From Marsupella aquatica (lineage: Eukaryota; Marchantiophyta): a stretch of 64,000 nt of DNA. Each line of letters starts with the position of its first letter. Within the stretch, counting starts at the first letter, position 1. The DNA lies in assembly GCA_973895155.1 (NCBI GenBank), contig OZ316892.1, forward strand, positions 7,998,001 to 8,062,000, read 5' to 3'. A program made the translations under genes and the position numbers. The notes under the pieces are model-generated. The model had not been told where the DNA came from. It made no database searches and saw only the letters and a program-made list of their open reading frames with translations. Of this stretch, positions 36,201-47,853 are shown piece after piece.

Positions 36201-38756
36201 TTTTAACACCTGTGCAATGAGCAGCACATTATAATGGGCATTATTGAACGGTAGGACCTCATAGCCAACAATAAATGTTTCCAAGAAACTCATTTCCAGT
36301 AGCTTTGCTACGCATTAATAGTTTTTAACTAAAATAATATTGACGTCGAGTGGAAACTTAACTTTAATGCAAGGAGCATTTTGGGATCCTAGCTCAAAGG
36401 TTGTTTGCATGGAAATCACATGCAAACTTATGAATCCCCCCTTTTTTTTATACCTTGTCTCCGTTTCCTTTTTTAGTTATGCATGCCTTCTTTGGTGAAC
36501 CACTTGACCTTTGCTCCCTTTCCCTTTATTGGGTTCTTTTGCCTTTGGTACCAGTTTGGGGATCCTGTCTTTTGGGCAGTGTGATATATACTGAGTCCAC
36601 ATGGCTCCTATTTCAAATTTTCCCTCATGCCTGCCCGGATGTCCGCCCTCCCATTGTTTTTTAGAGTTTCACTAGAGTGCTCGCCTGCTCTGATCTCTTT
36701 TCACCTGTGTTCCATGTTCCCATTTGCTGTAGGGACTTAATATTTTTCCCTTTCAAATTATAACACAATGCCACAAATAATCTACCTAGATTTCAGTGGT
36801 TTACTTTTAATACAATGTATGCACTGATACATATGCATTTTTTTTTGGGGGGGGGGGTAATTACAAAGAAAAGGTTATAATTTTAGGGTATTACGTGAAA
36901 GCTTGCACATTCCAAGAAATGCACTTATTCACAGTGCACCCCTTTTCCCGTCCGCCGCCGCTTCAGAGCTCCCTGAAGCACCTTCCTCATGCCGCCGGCT
37001 CTTTCTTTATTATTCTTTAACGGTAACTTGTTCCCGGTTAACCATGACGGGCTGCCAACTGGTTCGTTCCGAAGACCGGCGCTCAGTCTTCCAGTCCGCC
37101 GCTTTATAATATTATTCTTCCGGATTCTCCCCGACGGGAGGCCAAACGTGTTACGTCGACATGAAGTCATGAGCTTGGTCGACGTCGACGTATGGGCGTA
37201 TGGGTTCCCGTCCGGCGAAGCCCGATCCCCGGTACGTCCTCCACGGGGTCGTCCTGCTTTCGTAGGGCGGGATCTTCCGCTGTATGGTGACGACGGACGA
37301 CAGTTCACTCCCATTGCCAATGAAGGGGCCCATGCAACCTTTAATCATGCCCATTTCTCCCTTCTCCAAGGCTCCAAAGGATCTCCATCATAGGGGGGGC
37401 TTTATAAGTGGGCCGACGGACCATCGTACCTTTCCTAGACAAAATCTAGCTGACCAGTTTTTGCATACAATCTAGCCTCCAGGCCTACGACTAAAGTAAG
37501 GGCATGTGTGTGAAATGCAATCTATGCATTTCCAGAGATCCTCCTAACAAGGTTTAGACTTTGAGGTGGTCTAAACTTTGGCCACAAAAATAGTGTACAT
37601 GATTCAGCCTTTACTCATGGAGACCCACCAACTCTCATGTAAGCTAGAGCAAAGCAGTGCTTAAGTGGCCACCAGAAGTCTTCCACAATCAAGAACAGAA
37701 TGGCCACCTACTTGTCAAGTTAATGACTGGGATGGTATCTCAGTCAGGAAAAATTTAGGGTTTACTAGTCCACTGCTCCATCTTGTAAAGCCCCCCTAGA
37801 CCCCCCCAACCAGAGTTTTCTTTTAAGGTTTCTTAAGTTTTGCTAGGGTGGCAAATTTCGTGCTAGTCTCAACAGAAGAAGATGCTAAGAATGTTCCATA
37901 TCTAATTTCCTAGATTAATTTCTGAGCTGTTAGATCTTCCTAGATTTAAGCATAATTGTCAGATTCTCGTTAATGGAATCTATGGAAAAGTGAGAAACTG
38001 GCTAATGGACGAGAAAATCTAGTTCAAACATTCGCCAAAAGTGACCAATACTTTTAAGGGGTGGAATCTGGCAAACTTTGCCACCAAAAAGGTACAGCGA
38101 GGAAGGAAGAGAATTCGTTCCTGTTGCCCATGATAAGTGGGGCCATCTATGGCCTTCAATCATGGCCATTTTCTTCTCACTCCAAAACCTCCAAGGATCT
38201 TCCCCCAAATCAAACCAGGTTCTGTGGCTAATTGGTTCCCAATTTGGTTAGGTGGGCAACTAGGTAATTGAAGGCAAAAAGCTTAGCAATTTTTTGCCAC
38301 AAGTGCCAAGACTTTAAAAGAGGTGGAATCTATTTGTCACTCGAGAAAACGCTGCCCCCAAGGAATAATCTTTGACGTTGAGAAGTGAAGATGTCAGAGT
38401 ATTTTCAAAACCACAAGTTCCCCTGTAAAGTAGGGTTGATAACCAGTAGTACTCATTTCATGTAGAGTACGATTTTGTGCTCTTTTCAAGCTTTTGTGGA
38501 GCTGGATTGTCCCCTGTACGGTGACAACGGTGAAGAGTTCACTCCCATTCTCCATGAAAAGTTGGGCCATGCATGGTCTTCAATCATGCAATCTCTAGGT
38601 TAATTCCTGATGGTTAGATCTCCCTACACTCAAGGATAGCTGTCAGATTCTGGCTGGTGGGGTCTGTGGTTAGGTAAAAAATTGGCTAATTGAAAACACC
38701 CCAGTTTGGACTTGTCCCACAAATGAGGGGTCTGGACCCTAACATCCAACATGTGT
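36201..38756. other. Repeat-rich spacer with a dispersed family
   Basis: Related fragments recur near 37280-37480, 37900-38240 and 38510-38660, each with a TTC.CTCCCATT or GTTGCCCAT word, TGGGGCCAT.. / GGGGCCCAT.., CTTCAATCATG or CTTTAATCATG, and GTTAGATCT. A run of eleven Gs lies near 36848. The GC-rich frame at 36989-37393 has no family signature. No gene is recognised. Confidence 0.5.
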
Positions 38757-38965
38757 CACACCTGGTCATCCCGGCCCCGACCAGCCCACACCCCACCCCA
38801 GCCCAGCCCAAGCCCAACCCCGGCCCTGGCCTGGCCCGACCCGCCCACACCCCACCCTGACCCGGCCCTGACCACGAACTGGGGGGCCGGCTCGCTAAAC
38901 CGGGGGAGTCCACAACCGGGCTGGGAGGGATTCGGGAAAGTTTGGGACCAGCTGGGGAATATAGG
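38757..38965. repeat. Second GC-rich low-complexity island
   Basis: CCCAGCCCAGCCCAAGCCC-type words dominate. Composition and local words (CCCGGCCC, CTGGCCC, CCGGGG) match the island at 24385-24765. Apparent frames on both strands are proline or glycine rich and not genes. Confidence 0.7.
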
Positions 38966-40694
38966 CAAATATGCGACATTTGACCACTTTTGGAGCCGAC
39001 AAATGATAAGTTGTTGTGTTGGACAACAGGACAATGTGTCTGTCAGTTCAAACCGGGGAAAATACAATGCCTTGCTTATTTTTGCAAACAGTAACAAAAA
39101 CTTTTCAGTGGGGTGGAATTTGGAGAATTTTTGCCACAAAAAACAGGCGGGGGCATGGAGCAGACTTTACTCCCTTTCTCCATGAACCACGCAATCTCTA
39201 AGGTCCCATGAGCTAAGACTGGGCTGACTCAAGATGGAACAATTATGCTCCATGTGGCACTGGTTGCATTTCCACAATAGTTGGTTTTCTTTTTTGGCCT
39301 CTTCTGTAATGGACGTCAGTTTCTGGCTGCAGTACTTAATCATGGCTTTCATCAGAGCGATTCCTTTGTTATGCTTTTAAGTACACTTTGCCCTGTCTAG
39401 CAGTTCCCATGGGTAAATTACAAAATCTTTAACCATCGCAACGCTCAAGTAAACAAAGTGCAAGGCAGTGTTGACAGCTTGTGAAGTGCAATTTCCAAGT
39501 TTGATTTTAGCTAAATCTAGGAAATTCCTAAGAAGACTCAAATCACCCTCCTTGTTGGGGCACTCCCCAAACAACAGACCCTCGGACAGTCATTTTGGAA
39601 AACACCCTCCACAAAGGGCTTTAGGTTACACGCTATTTATGAAGTACTAGCCCAATGTGTGTATTGTACACTATTGTCAACATTAAGTGATGTTGAGACG
39701 GCCGGGTAGTCAGAATTTTTTTAGTCACACGGTTGGCCTAACAACTGGATTTCAAGGAGTGTGCAAGTTACGGGATGAGTGACTAGTTGAGAGCTGAATG
39801 GTGCACAGTGGCACTTCAAGCCCATGTCATGTAATCAAAAACAGCTGGGGAGGCTTAGCTAGGGAGGCTTCTCATTTGGTAACATCTTGTAAATAGATCA
39901 TAAGAAAACAAAGAACAAATTGAAAATTAGTGTCTAGATAGACACCTGCAGCTGACTATTTTTTTAGTGGCAAAATTTGCCAATTGCTACCTCCATCAGA
40001 CTCCATGGCCACTTTTTGCACAGAATTGCCAGAAATTTTGGGTCTCAATAGCCAGGTATCACAAAACCATTGGGTCCACTAGCCACAATCTATGGCTCTC
40101 CTTGCAACTAGGGAGGTATGTCAGAAAAGAGTTTATCACAGTGCCATCCAAGTTTGTGCAATAAATAAAAAATTATTATAATTTTGGACAACAAAACATT
40201 TTTTGATTGTGAACAACTAAAGAATTCCGTGGTGTAAACACTACTTTTCAGTGTATGCATTACTTTAAATGACTGTGGCGTTGCATTATTTCAAGGTATA
40301 AAAACAATTAACATTCCTACGTGTGCTGAGGGAACCAATTGGCAATTTACAAATGGAATATTACAAGCGTCTACTCCTTAATATTCGCCCTGACTAATTG
40401 AAGAGGTCATTAAAATTACCCTGACAGCTGCACTTCTCGATCTCAAAGATTCCATAAGAATAAAGGTTTGAGACGGCCCTATTCATAAAGACTTGTGTGG
40501 TTGTAAGTCATAACTCATAAGTGATGAGTTATACAATGTGAGCTCTACGACTTTGAAACTCTCTATTCATCGCATGAGACCAGGCAGCAATTGCACTTTC
40601 TTGCCTGCCTTCAGGAGCACTTTCCAGTTTGCACAATACATGATTTGCCTTTACTTTGCATGTAGTCTCGTATTGTTGCACAGTACATGAGTGA
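38966..40694. other. Spacer, no recognised gene
   Basis: It contains further words of the dispersed family (AATTTTTGCCACAAAAA near 39130, TCTCCATGAACCACGCAATCTC near 39180). Two copies of a TTTGCATGTAGTCT/TTTG word near 40655 and 40704 form a local tandem repeat that a LINE fragment has entered. Confidence 0.5.
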
Positions 40695-41013
40695 CTTCAC
40701 TTTGCATGTAGTTTGTTTTTATTTTTATTTTTTTCCCTCGAAAAAATCAATTGAATTTCATTCAAAAAGCCAAGATACAATGGGGGTGGCCCACAAAGGG
40801 GGTCGGCACCCAGATGGACCCGGAGGTCATTAAGCCACACAAGCCGGGGGCCGGCACCAGAGAAGAAGCAATCCCAGAATGGAAGCTAAACAAGAAATTT
40901 AACAACTGCAGAAGGAGCGGCAAAACCCCCAAAGACCGGCCAGTGAACAGGGAACTGGCAAGGTACCCATCAGTGGATCCGTGATAGAGTCGTGCCTTCA
41001 CTTTGCGTGTAGT
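40695..41013 (-). mobile_element. 5'-truncated LINE insertion with target-site duplication
   Basis: An insert of about 283 bp (40713-40995) is flanked by CTTCACTTTGCATGTAGT (40695-40712) and CTTCACTTTGCGTGTAGT (40996-41013), which agree at 17 of 18 positions. Its left edge on the plus strand is T-rich (GTTTTTATTTTTATTTTTTT), that is, a poly(A) tail on the minus strand. The interior on the minus strand stays open (STDGYLASSLFTGRSLGVL, then TPFVGHPHCILAF), like the 3' end of plant L1 elements. Poly(A), 5' truncation and an 18-bp duplication are hallmarks of LINE insertion. The flank is itself repetitive, which slightly weakens the duplication. Confidence 0.7.
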
Positions 41014-41255
41014 CTTGCATTGTTGCATGATACATGATTGTCTTCATTGTGCATGTAGTCTTGCTTTGAAAGTCAAATGCAAGTGCCAAGAGACGATGTT
41101 TCAGGCCACGTCGTTGGAAGTGATCCACATTGCCCAATTGGAGCTCTCTCTGAATCTGCCCCACCAAGCTTCGAGAGAAAGCAGTTTCAAGAATTGCGTC
41201 CAATCAACGTTGGAGAGGATGAAGTTTCAAGAATTGCATTAGTGGCAGACCCCAA

Positions 41256-41504
41256 TCAACTGAAATGTCGAAATCTGAATATAGCCTTTACCCAACGCAA
41301 GATTGCAATTGCTACCGGGCATGACCAGAAAAGGTGTAAATTGTTTTCATGCTCGTATAGATCACAGACTCTGTACCACATTTGTTCATCTTCGTGGAGC
41401 AGAGTTTGGTGTCTCCAAGCATTAGAAGCATTGCATTGGACGACACTTGCCAAAGAAGGCTGGATTCTTGAACAGCTCTGTGTAGATCCGTAATTCAAAT
41501 CCAT
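41256..41504 (-). pseudogene. Possible zf-RVT remnant of an L1-type reverse transcriptase
   Basis: The minus-strand frame ends in LHLFWSCPVAIAILRW after VCDLYEHENN, recalling the zf-RVT module at the C-terminus of plant LINE reverse transcriptases (HLFxxCPxA). One of the usual cysteines is missing, and no upstream reverse transcriptase motifs are seen. An overlapping plus-strand frame (41077-41493) has no recognised match. Confidence 0.35.
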
Positions 41505-41779
41505 CTGGTAGCATTATCTGCTTGGAACCAGTGTTTATTGCATTTCAGAGTGAATTGAGAAGAGATTTCAGGGCAGCTGATTTTATCCAAATGTATTGCA
41601 CAACTGTACCTTGGAACGGGAATACCTGACGGAAATCCAAAGGTTAGACTTTATGCTGCTCCAATAGAGGCTTTTGGCAGAAGCACATTTACTTCCATGA
41701 TCATGTCAATTCCAAGAATTATGTGTGTTTTTCCAACTGGTTTTGCACTGCTCGGTAAAACTATCGAGATCCGTATATT
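41505..41779. other. Spacer, nothing recognised
   Basis: No coding signature or repeat boundary is seen. Confidence 0.5.
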
Positions 41780-42214
41780 ACTTCGTGCCTCCTTGAAGTA
41801 TGTGTGAAATCAATCCTGCTAAGACCGTGCCAGGCGATAATACTGGAGTGACAAATTTACTAGTAAAAGCGCTTTGTGCACGGGAGCAGAGTTGATAGTC
41901 GTCGTACACTGCGCTGTTCGTGCCTAGTTTTTCGGAAACCCTAAGGAGCGATCTGGTGGCGGTGCACGCGTTGTAATTTCTCGTTCCATTTCCTGTTACT
42001 TCGTGCCTAGTTGAAGTATGTGTGAAATCAATCCTGCTAGGACCGTGCCAGGCGATAATACTGGAGTGACAAATTTACTAGTAAAAGCGCTTTGTGCACG
42101 GGAGCAGAGTTGATAGTCGTCGTACACGGCGCTGTTCGTGCCTAGTTTTTCGGAAACCCTAAGGAGCGATCTGGTGGCGGTGCATGCGTTGTAATTTGTC
42201 GTTCCACTTCCTGC
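41780..42214. repeat. 218-bp near-identical tandem duplication
   Basis: Copy 1 begins ACTTCGTGCCTCCTTGAAGT at 41780 and copy 2 ACTTCGTGCCTAGTTGAAGT at 41998. Only a handful of substitutions separate the copies, so the duplication is recent. The unit contains CGGAAACCCTAAGGAGCGAT. No gene is attached. Confidence 0.96.
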
Positions 42215-43609
42215 TAAAAGTCTCTAATGTTGATCAATTCAATCTGGGCAGCAAAAGATTCTCAAGTGTTTGAAGCTGTGAAGAGGATGAAGCTAGGAGA
42301 AGCTGAGCTTGCTCCTTGACTCTATTCACGAGAAATCTGGACTTACTCTTTTGAAACAATTAAAATAGAGGTAACATATTGGAAAGTGGAGAGGGATCTA
42401 GAACTATGTAAGTGTAAGTTTTGGAGTTCATCGTGTATGCATTATCGGCAGGACGGATGCTCAACATTGAACCTTCTCTACCCCTGGAGATTTTCCAGAC
42501 TCTGATCAGGCTAGCTTCACGAGACCGTAGATGTGACCCACACGAGATATTGTCAGGACCATTCGTTGATGATTACTTTGATGGAAATCTTCAACCAGAG
42601 AGGAGATCGGCCTCACCTAGTGGGCATGTTATCGGCAAGACGGGCTCTGCGACGCGATAGACATCAGCGAATCGATTCCCTTCGATTCCCCACATCGTCC
42701 AGAGTTTGCGCTGGATTATGAAGGCGATCACCGGGGCTGGTTTTTGGAGATCTTAGAAATTATAATGAACAGAGATCCGCGTGAAACCTGAACCGATAAG
42801 GAAGGCTAGGCCTGGCACGGTGGTCATTGCGAGCTGGAAAGAATTCCAAGCACTTCGACTGTCTGTTCTTTTTCTACCTACTCCATGCTTCAAAAATGCA
42901 AATTCAGTACACGATGTCTTTAGCTCCACGTGCTACTTGTCCCTCTCGGATCACATTCCTGGACACTGACCACTTCATGGATAAGCGTCGGCAGTGTTCA
43001 TCGCTACATGTTAATCATCCACCTGATGCGAGTCTGTCCTTCAGCAAAGTTAGTCGATGTTAGTACTCCTACTTTAGAGCTCTCATATATCTTGCATGAT
43101 ACTTTCGTTGTTCCAACTGAAACTGCATAACAGGGCTCCGCTGGTCGAAAAATGTGAGAATTTCGTTCTCGTCCTTTAGATTGGACATCTCTTCCTTCTC
43201 AAAACGTAGGGAAAACCCGAGTTTGCGAAAGTACAGTCTAACACTGATCATTCGAAAGCTTCGAGACCTTACAGCTTTTCTACGACCTGTCCACGTGATT
43301 ACGTACCAGAGGGATGTCGCGTGTGTGTAGAGTCTGGGATCTCAAGCTGGAATAAAACGTTTCTCTTATAAACAGAAGTTGAAGATATTAGAGATTTCTG
43401 TGCCTACAGTAACATAGTGAAATTGTGCGGGAGCGCCTTCGATGGAACACGAAATGAAACAGACCGGACAGCATCCGATGGGAACACGAAATGAAGCAGA
43501 TCGTTTGGGGTGTTTTTACCCCAGCCGAGGCAGACGGCGAGTTCAAGCTTGATGTTGGAAGTATTAAGTTAGCACCTGCGTACGTAAATGTATGGCAGCC
43601 AGCGAGCAT
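42215..43609. other. Spacer, no recognised gene
   Basis: Frames at 42421-42660 and 42827-43130 were considered; none has a family signature or convincing splice partners. Confidence 0.45.
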
Positions 43610-44600
43610 CTCGGAGGTGTAGTTGAATGACTCAAAGATTGAAGAGAAGATATGAGCCATCTTCTTTTTCGAAGTCTGTAAATGATATGGGAGTCGATTG
43701 AGCTCCCCCATAGCAAAAAATGGACTGCTCGCAATGGGAGGAATTGAAGGCTTCATTTTCACTGGTCCCTGAACCCTAATGACTCAAAGATTGAGGGGAT
43801 AATCTGAGCAATCCTAAATCTCTCCAGGTGATGCCACTATAGAACCTTTCAGAATCAAGGTGATCCTGATCTCATTCCATTCTGTGAAAATGCTGGGTCC
43901 CCCGAAAATAGAAAGCTCGCAATGGGAATTGAGCCTTCATCTTCACTGGTTCCTGGCTGAAAGATTGAGGGGAAGATCTGAGCCACCGTCCTTTTCGAAC
44001 TCTGTCCAGCCAAGCCCGTGATAGAGCCTTTCAAAATCAGAAATTTCCGTTTCCTGACCTCATGGATATCTGTGAGAAATAGAATGCTTCCGGTGCGAAT
44101 CGAAGCCTTCATCTTCACTGGTCCCTAGACACTAAATGAGTGAAAGATTAAGGGGAAGATTTGAGCCATCGTCCTTTTCGGAATCTGTCCAGCTGAGCCC
44201 ATAACAGAACCTTTCATACTCAGAAAATTTTCGTTTCCTGACGCCATGGATTGCTGTGAAAATAATCTAGCTCCTCCACAGAGAAAAATAGAATGCTGGG
44301 AATGTGAACAGAACTTGCATCTTCATTCGTCCCTTAACCGCAAATGACTGAAAGATCTCGGAAGATCCAAGCCATCTTCATTTTTGAAATTTGTCCAGCT
44401 GAGCCCATAGTGGATTAATGGAACCTTTCATAAGCAGATATTTTCGTTTCCCGATATCATGAATTGATGGCGATCCATGCTAGAACCTTTCATAATCAAA
44501 AGTGTTTCGTTTGAGGACCTCGTGATTTCTGTGAAAATCATGCTCTAGCCCCACTAGGAAAAAACACACTGCTCGCAATTGGAATTGAAAGGTTTTCCAT
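43610..44600. repeat. Tandem array, five to six units of 150-215 bp
   Basis: Units start with a GACT(C/G)AAAGAT word near 43627, 43780, 43958, 44130 and 44346. They share GA(A)GATCTGAGCCA or GAAGATTTGAGCCA, TTTTCG(A)A.TCTGTCCAGC, AGAACCTTTCA, TTTCGTTTCCTGA, CTGTGAAAAT and CTTCATCTTCACTGG. Unit lengths vary through indels. Confidence 0.88.
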
Positions 44601-44805
44601 AAACCCTAAAACCGTCCCCACTAGCCAATGAGCGAAGAGGGAATAGAGACATGTAGTTTACCAGGTCCAAAAGGAAATTGTCACAAAAGACTTGACAAAT
44701 ACTTTGCCACCTGTTTACAAGAAGTAGTGGACTTTGTTTCTTTTTATTCCCTTTGAGATTAAATTTGGACTCTATATTGAACTACCTCAATACCCGTGCG
44801 TTACA

Positions 44806-45300
44806 CAAAAGATGTCATGTTGCCAAAGATATAGTCAAGAAAAAAAATGTCATGTTACAAAAGATGTCATTACGAAAAAAGATGTCATGTTGCCAAAGAT
44901 GTTATGTGAACGACGTCATGCATGTTGCCAAAGATGTTGTTAAGAAAAAAGATGTTGTGTTGCCAAAGATATCATCAAGAACAAGATGTCATGTTGCCAA
45001 AGACGTTGTTAAGAAAAAAAAAGTCATGTTGCCAAAGATGTTGTTATGTGAAAGATGTCGTGTTGCCAAAGATGTCGTTAAGAAAAAAAATGTCATGTTG
45101 CCAAAGATGTTGTTATGTGAAAGATGTTATGAAGTAAGAAGATGTCATTAAGAACTATGATGTCATGTTGCCAAAGGTGTTGCGAAGAAAAAATGTTCTT
45201 ATGTGAAATATATTGTGAAGTAAAAAGATGTCGTTGCGCCAAAGATGTCTTTATGTCCAAGATGTCGTTAGGTGAAAGATGATGTTTCACCAAAGATGTT
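44806..45300. repeat. Minisatellite array (GATGTCATGTTGCCAAA family)
   Basis: Roughly a dozen copies of an 18-21 bp half unit, GATGTCATGTTGCCAAA, alternate with GATGTTGTTAAGAAAAAA or GATGTTGTTATGTGAAA. Because units are often multiples of three, both strands show spurious repetitive frames (44753-45151 plus, 45093-45353 minus). I do not regard these as genes. The array decays after about 45300. Confidence 0.9.
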
Positions 45301-45479
45301 ATTAAGTATTTTTTTGTTAAGTACAAGATGGTCAATAAGTAAAGGGATGTCATTAGACAAAGATGTAAGTTGTGAAGTAAAAGATTTTTTTAAGTACAAA
45401 ATATTGTTAGTAAACCATGTTAAGTTAAGTAAAAAAGTTGTAAAGTAAACGATGTACGTTGTTGCCACTTTTTGCCACC

Positions 45480-45936
45480 CTTTGCATCCTGAAGCCCCAC
45501 TAATAATCCCAAAGTTTTTGCTACTTTAAGCTTTTTACTTAAAGTTACCATGGCCGCTTACTTGGCTTTAGCCGACCCAATGCCGAGCGGGATGCCAAGA
45601 CTTTAGGGTAAATACAGCTTGGCTGACTTTTCAACAACGTTTCTTCACTACCCCTTGCATCTTAGAACCCCATTGGTAACCCCAAAATTTTGGTTACTTT
45701 AAGCTTCTCACTTAAAGTCGCCGCAATAGCTTAATTGGCGTTGGCCGCCCCAATGTCGAGACCCCCTAGGGTAAAGGCGCTGTTTGGCTGACTATTCAAC
45801 GGCCCTTACCCGGCCCTTGCATATATCTTGGAACCCCATCAGTAACCCCAACTTTTTGGTTACTTTAAGCTTAGTTTTGCTCCTAGTTTTGCTTAAAGTT
45901 GACCATGGCCGTTTACTTGGCTTTGTCCGCCCCAAT
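45480..45936. repeat. Three tandem units of about 172 bp
   Basis: Units begin with C(C)TTGCAT near 45480, 45653 and 45825. Each carries AACCCCA/AGCCCCA, GTAACCCCAA or ATAATCCCAA, TTGGTTACTTTAAGCTT or TTGCTACTTTAAGCTT, CTTAAAGT and a GGC..TGGCCGCCCCAAT word. The third unit runs into an old LTR. Confidence 0.9.
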
Positions 45937-46207
45937 CGTTGAGTATTGCTCTTAGTCTTGTGACTCTAGAGCTAACCGTAGTTAGGCTAACTCAGGTTAG
46001 GACTTAGCTTAAAGGTTATCAGTGATGCATGCTATATACAACCAAGGCTGAGTGGAGCAAGAGAGAAGTAAAGGACTCTTGCTTTCCCTTGACGTAGCCT
46101 CAGTCGTGAGGTGAACCATGTACTCGCTCTGTCGACTACTTTGTATGGTGTTTACATGTGCATGGTGTCTCGAGATATGCATTATCCCCAACAAGTGGTA
46201 TTAGAGC
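45937..46207 (+). mobile_element. Old Copia LTR fragment with primer-binding site
   Basis: The stretch 45937-46193 ends CCCCAACA and is followed by TGGTATTAGAGC (46196-46207), one base off the initiator-Met tRNA binding site TGGTATCAGAGC. It shares words in the same order with the LTR of the intact Copia element at 47147-53139 read on its coding strand (GACGTAGCCTCA, AGGTGAACCA, TGTCGACTA, AACCAAGGCT), so it is an older, diverged relative in the opposite orientation. No coding part follows: the internal region is lost. Confidence 0.75.
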
Positions 46208-46900
46208 ATGTCTGGGAGGTGACACTCTGGTCACAAGAATTTATTGTGTAGTTGACGGTTTGAAATTCTATCACTATATTCATTAAAAGTGTACTTTTAA
46301 AAGTCTAGAAAATGAATACTAAAGTTCTTTTTTTCAACCCAAACCTCTTTAAAATGAGCCCCAAAAGTGAATATTTTTCAGCCAGAATACACACTTTTTA
46401 ATTCCCAAATTTTATTTTTTCTCACCCAAATATTCAATATTAAATTAAATGATATATTTTAATAAATATAAAAATTAAATTAAAATTAAATTAGTCCAAA
46501 AATCAGAGGCCATTAACACTCAAAACATAAATCCAAAATATCTTAATATCTATAATAATAATCAAGGATCAAAATGAGATTGACCCACTATATGGATATT
46601 ACTATCAAGTACACCCAGTCAAAAAGCCTCAAACTAAACATAATTATCCTAATTAAGTGTTTACTATATGTCCTACATGTTCAAGACATTTCTTTCTACA
46701 AGTAGATAAGTACATTTCAAAGTAGAAACTAGAGCGACCCTAATCTGCTAATGATCAAGACAAAATTCATTTGAACAAGAAAGTTTACTTCCTGATTTAT
46801 CGTAGCGGATATCATGGTTGCAAGCATCTCTCACACGGTGATTCTTGAACTTATTGGTGAGGTCCCTAGTTTTTAGAACTTTCCAAATGAATTGCCTACT
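46208..46900. other. AT-rich spacer, no gene
   Basis: The first part continues the leader of the old Copia relative (GGGAGGTGACA). The rest is AT-rich without recognisable coding. Confidence 0.5.
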
Positions 46901-47146
46901 CTATCGTCTATAAGGGCCAGAATAATTGTCTCCAAGTAAAGCATTTGTAGTTTCTTTGATCTCATCTGCGGTCCACATCTCCAGTGGTGTGTAATGCTGC
47001 ACCTCTTCCTTTCCGTCCCAAGGAATCTCTTCGGGAGTGACATCCAAGATGGTTCCACACACCTCATGATTGGATATAATAGTGATTTCCCCACTTCTTT
47101 TCCAAAAGAGCATAGATGGCAGCATGATCCTCCTTGCTTGTTACTT
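46901..47146 (-). pseudogene. Downstream part of the phosphatase pseudogene split by Copia
   Basis: If the Copia element and one copy of its target duplication are removed, the minus-strand frame of the FCP1/NIF-like pseudogene (53140-53681) meets a TAA and then continues as SKEDHAAIYALLEKKWGNHY. A frame change follows, and the coding look continues in another frame (ILDVTPEEIPWDGKEEV, TADEIKETTNALLGDNY). So this segment was coding but carries at least one stop and one frameshift. Whether it belonged to the same protein or to a neighbour is not certain. Confidence 0.5.
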
Positions 47147-47151
47147 ATAAA

Positions 47152-47662
47152 TGTTGAGCATAGACGACGATCGCAACGGCAAGCCCATGAACCATCCAAC
47201 GCACAATAGTCGACACAAGAGATACGTGGTTCACCTCCTTGAGGCTACGTCCACGGGAACACACAAGAGAGCTTTACTGAACTCTAAGCCCGTCGGCTAT
47301 ACCGAGTCTCCACAGTGTAAGCTCTCCCTATCTCTCAAGTGGCTCCATAACAATGAGCCTTGGTTCTACCTCTCCAAGCACACATGCCTCTTATGATATA
47401 GTGTGCAACTTAGTTGTACCTAACCACATAGTTGTACCTAATCACGTAGTTGTACCTAACCACATAGTTGTACCTAATCACGTAGTTGTACCTAACCACA
47501 TAGTTGTACCTAATCACGTAGTTGTACCTAACCACATAGTTGTACCTAATCACGTAGTTGTACCTAACCACGTAGTTGTACCAACCCACGTTGTTGTACC
47601 AACCCACGTTGTTGTACCAACCACGTCATACCTAACCTAGACGTAAGAGTAAATACCCAACA
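47152..47662 (-). repeat. Copia 3' LTR (511 bp)
   Basis: Plus-strand reading starts TGTTGAGCATAG and ends ATACCCAACA. It contains 12 units of an 18-bp repeat (AGTTGTACCTAACCACAT / AGTTGTACCTAATCACGT and variants) at about 47411-47628. Confidence 0.97.
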
Positions 47663-47677
47663 ATCTTCCCCTTGACT
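47663..47677 (-). promoter_or_regulatory. Copia polypurine tract
   Basis: On the minus strand, CAAGGGGAAGAT lies directly against the 3' LTR, where second-strand synthesis is primed. Confidence 0.8.
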
Positions 47678-47853
47678 CTGGTCTAGGGGAGAGTAATACT
47701 GCCAATGTATATGATCCCTCAGCGGGAAGTTCTGGACAGAAACCAAACCGGTTTCCCTCTCTAACTAGAGCAAACCAGAACTAAGCCGTAGCCTAATACA
47801 TAGGAATGAGGAAGAGCATATATCAGTAATTACAATGAATGTTTAAGAAAACT

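Noticed and set aside
36989-37393. 134-codon plus-strand frame and antisense frame
   Set aside because: Moderately GC-rich stretch within the dispersed repeat family; no recognisable domain.
44753-45151. 132-codon lysine- and cysteine-rich repeat protein
   Set aside because: It coincides exactly with a minisatellite and similar frames open on the other strand; no start context or family support.
47353-47640. Repeat protein frame (VVPNH units) and its antisense frame
   Set aside because: It is the 18-bp repeat inside the Copia LTR, and the same frame appears in the other LTR.
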